Shown here: in pieces, positions 5,859 to 5,986 of the stretch | How positions within the stretch are numbered: position 1 is the first letter of the stretch | Layout of the letters: every line of letters begins with the position of its first letter | Origin: an uncultured Chloroflexaceae bacterium | GTDB taxonomy: Bacteria > Chloroflexota > Chloroflexia > Chloroflexales > Chloroflexaceae | Length of the DNA stretch: 5,986 nucleotides | Direction of reading: 5' to 3' | Assembly: GCA_937141995.1 (NCBI GenBank) | Contig: CAKZQX010001028.1 | Coordinates: 1-5,986 of the forward strand | Notes under the pieces: generated by a model | The model's input: only the letters and a program-made list of their open reading frames with translations | Database searches by the model: none | Told to the model about the DNA's origin: nothing | Made by a program: the position numbers and the translations under genes

Positions 5859-5986
5859 ACAGGAGTTACGCGGTGGACGTGCAAACCGGACATTTCATCC
5901 GATGAAAGGCAGTTTCACCTGGATGAACGGCGCGATTCGCCTCCGGCAGGGCGGAAGATCCGAGCTTTTTGATAAAAATTTTGCAC
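5859..5986. mobile_element. Second, diverged copy of the MITE-like element, cut by the window edge
   Basis: The left end ACAGGAGTTACGCGGTG (5859-5875) matches the terminal repeat of the first element at 15 of 17 positions, and GTTACGCGGTGGACGT (5865-5880) is identical to 3702-3717. The palindrome TTTCATC-C-GATGAAA (5893-5907) also occurs, inverted, in the first element (3921-3935). A 22-base block at 5938-5959 is identical to 3809-3830. The last bases (5964-5986) align without gaps to the left hairpin arm of the first element (3836-3858), 18 of 23 identical, ending in the same TTGCAC. The window therefore stops at the loop of this copy. If intact, its left target duplication would be CAGTT (5854-5858). 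Confidence 0.8.

Overview
The window suggests a free-living bacterium of moderate to high GC, most likely a filamentous phototroph-like member of the Chloroflexota. This is an inference from the protein families and their style (solute-binding domain fused to a von Willebrand A domain, several lipoprotein paralogues). No taxonomic marker gene is present.

Nearly all coding capacity belongs to one paralogous family. On the minus strand, reading from right to left, there is a membrane-anchored solute-binding-type protein (3531 to 2359), a lipoprotein carrying the same domain plus a C-terminal VWA domain (2357 to 660), and a third gene (544 to beyond position 1). The third is a close copy of the first and is cut by the window edge. 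The first two are one base apart and clearly co-transcribed. On the plus strand a fourth family member, another solute-binding/VWA lipoprotein (4073 to 5710), is transcribed divergently. Both VWA domains keep all the metal-binding (MIDAS) residues. No permease or ATPase is seen, so the genes look like a cell-surface binding or adhesion set rather than a complete transporter, although flanking genes are unknown.

The 541-base divergent intergenic region (3532-4072) is largely filled by a 274-bp non-coding, MITE-like element (3696-3969). It has perfect 17-bp terminal inverted repeats, a 5-bp target duplication (CATTT) and a central perfect 22-bp hairpin. It sits five bases upstream of the probable -35 box of the plus-strand gene. 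A second, diverged copy of the same repeat family starts near 5859 and runs off the right edge, stopping at its own hairpin loop. Between the plus-strand gene and this copy (5711-5858) is a 12-bp stem hairpin that may help end transcription.

No RNA genes or CRISPR arrays were found.
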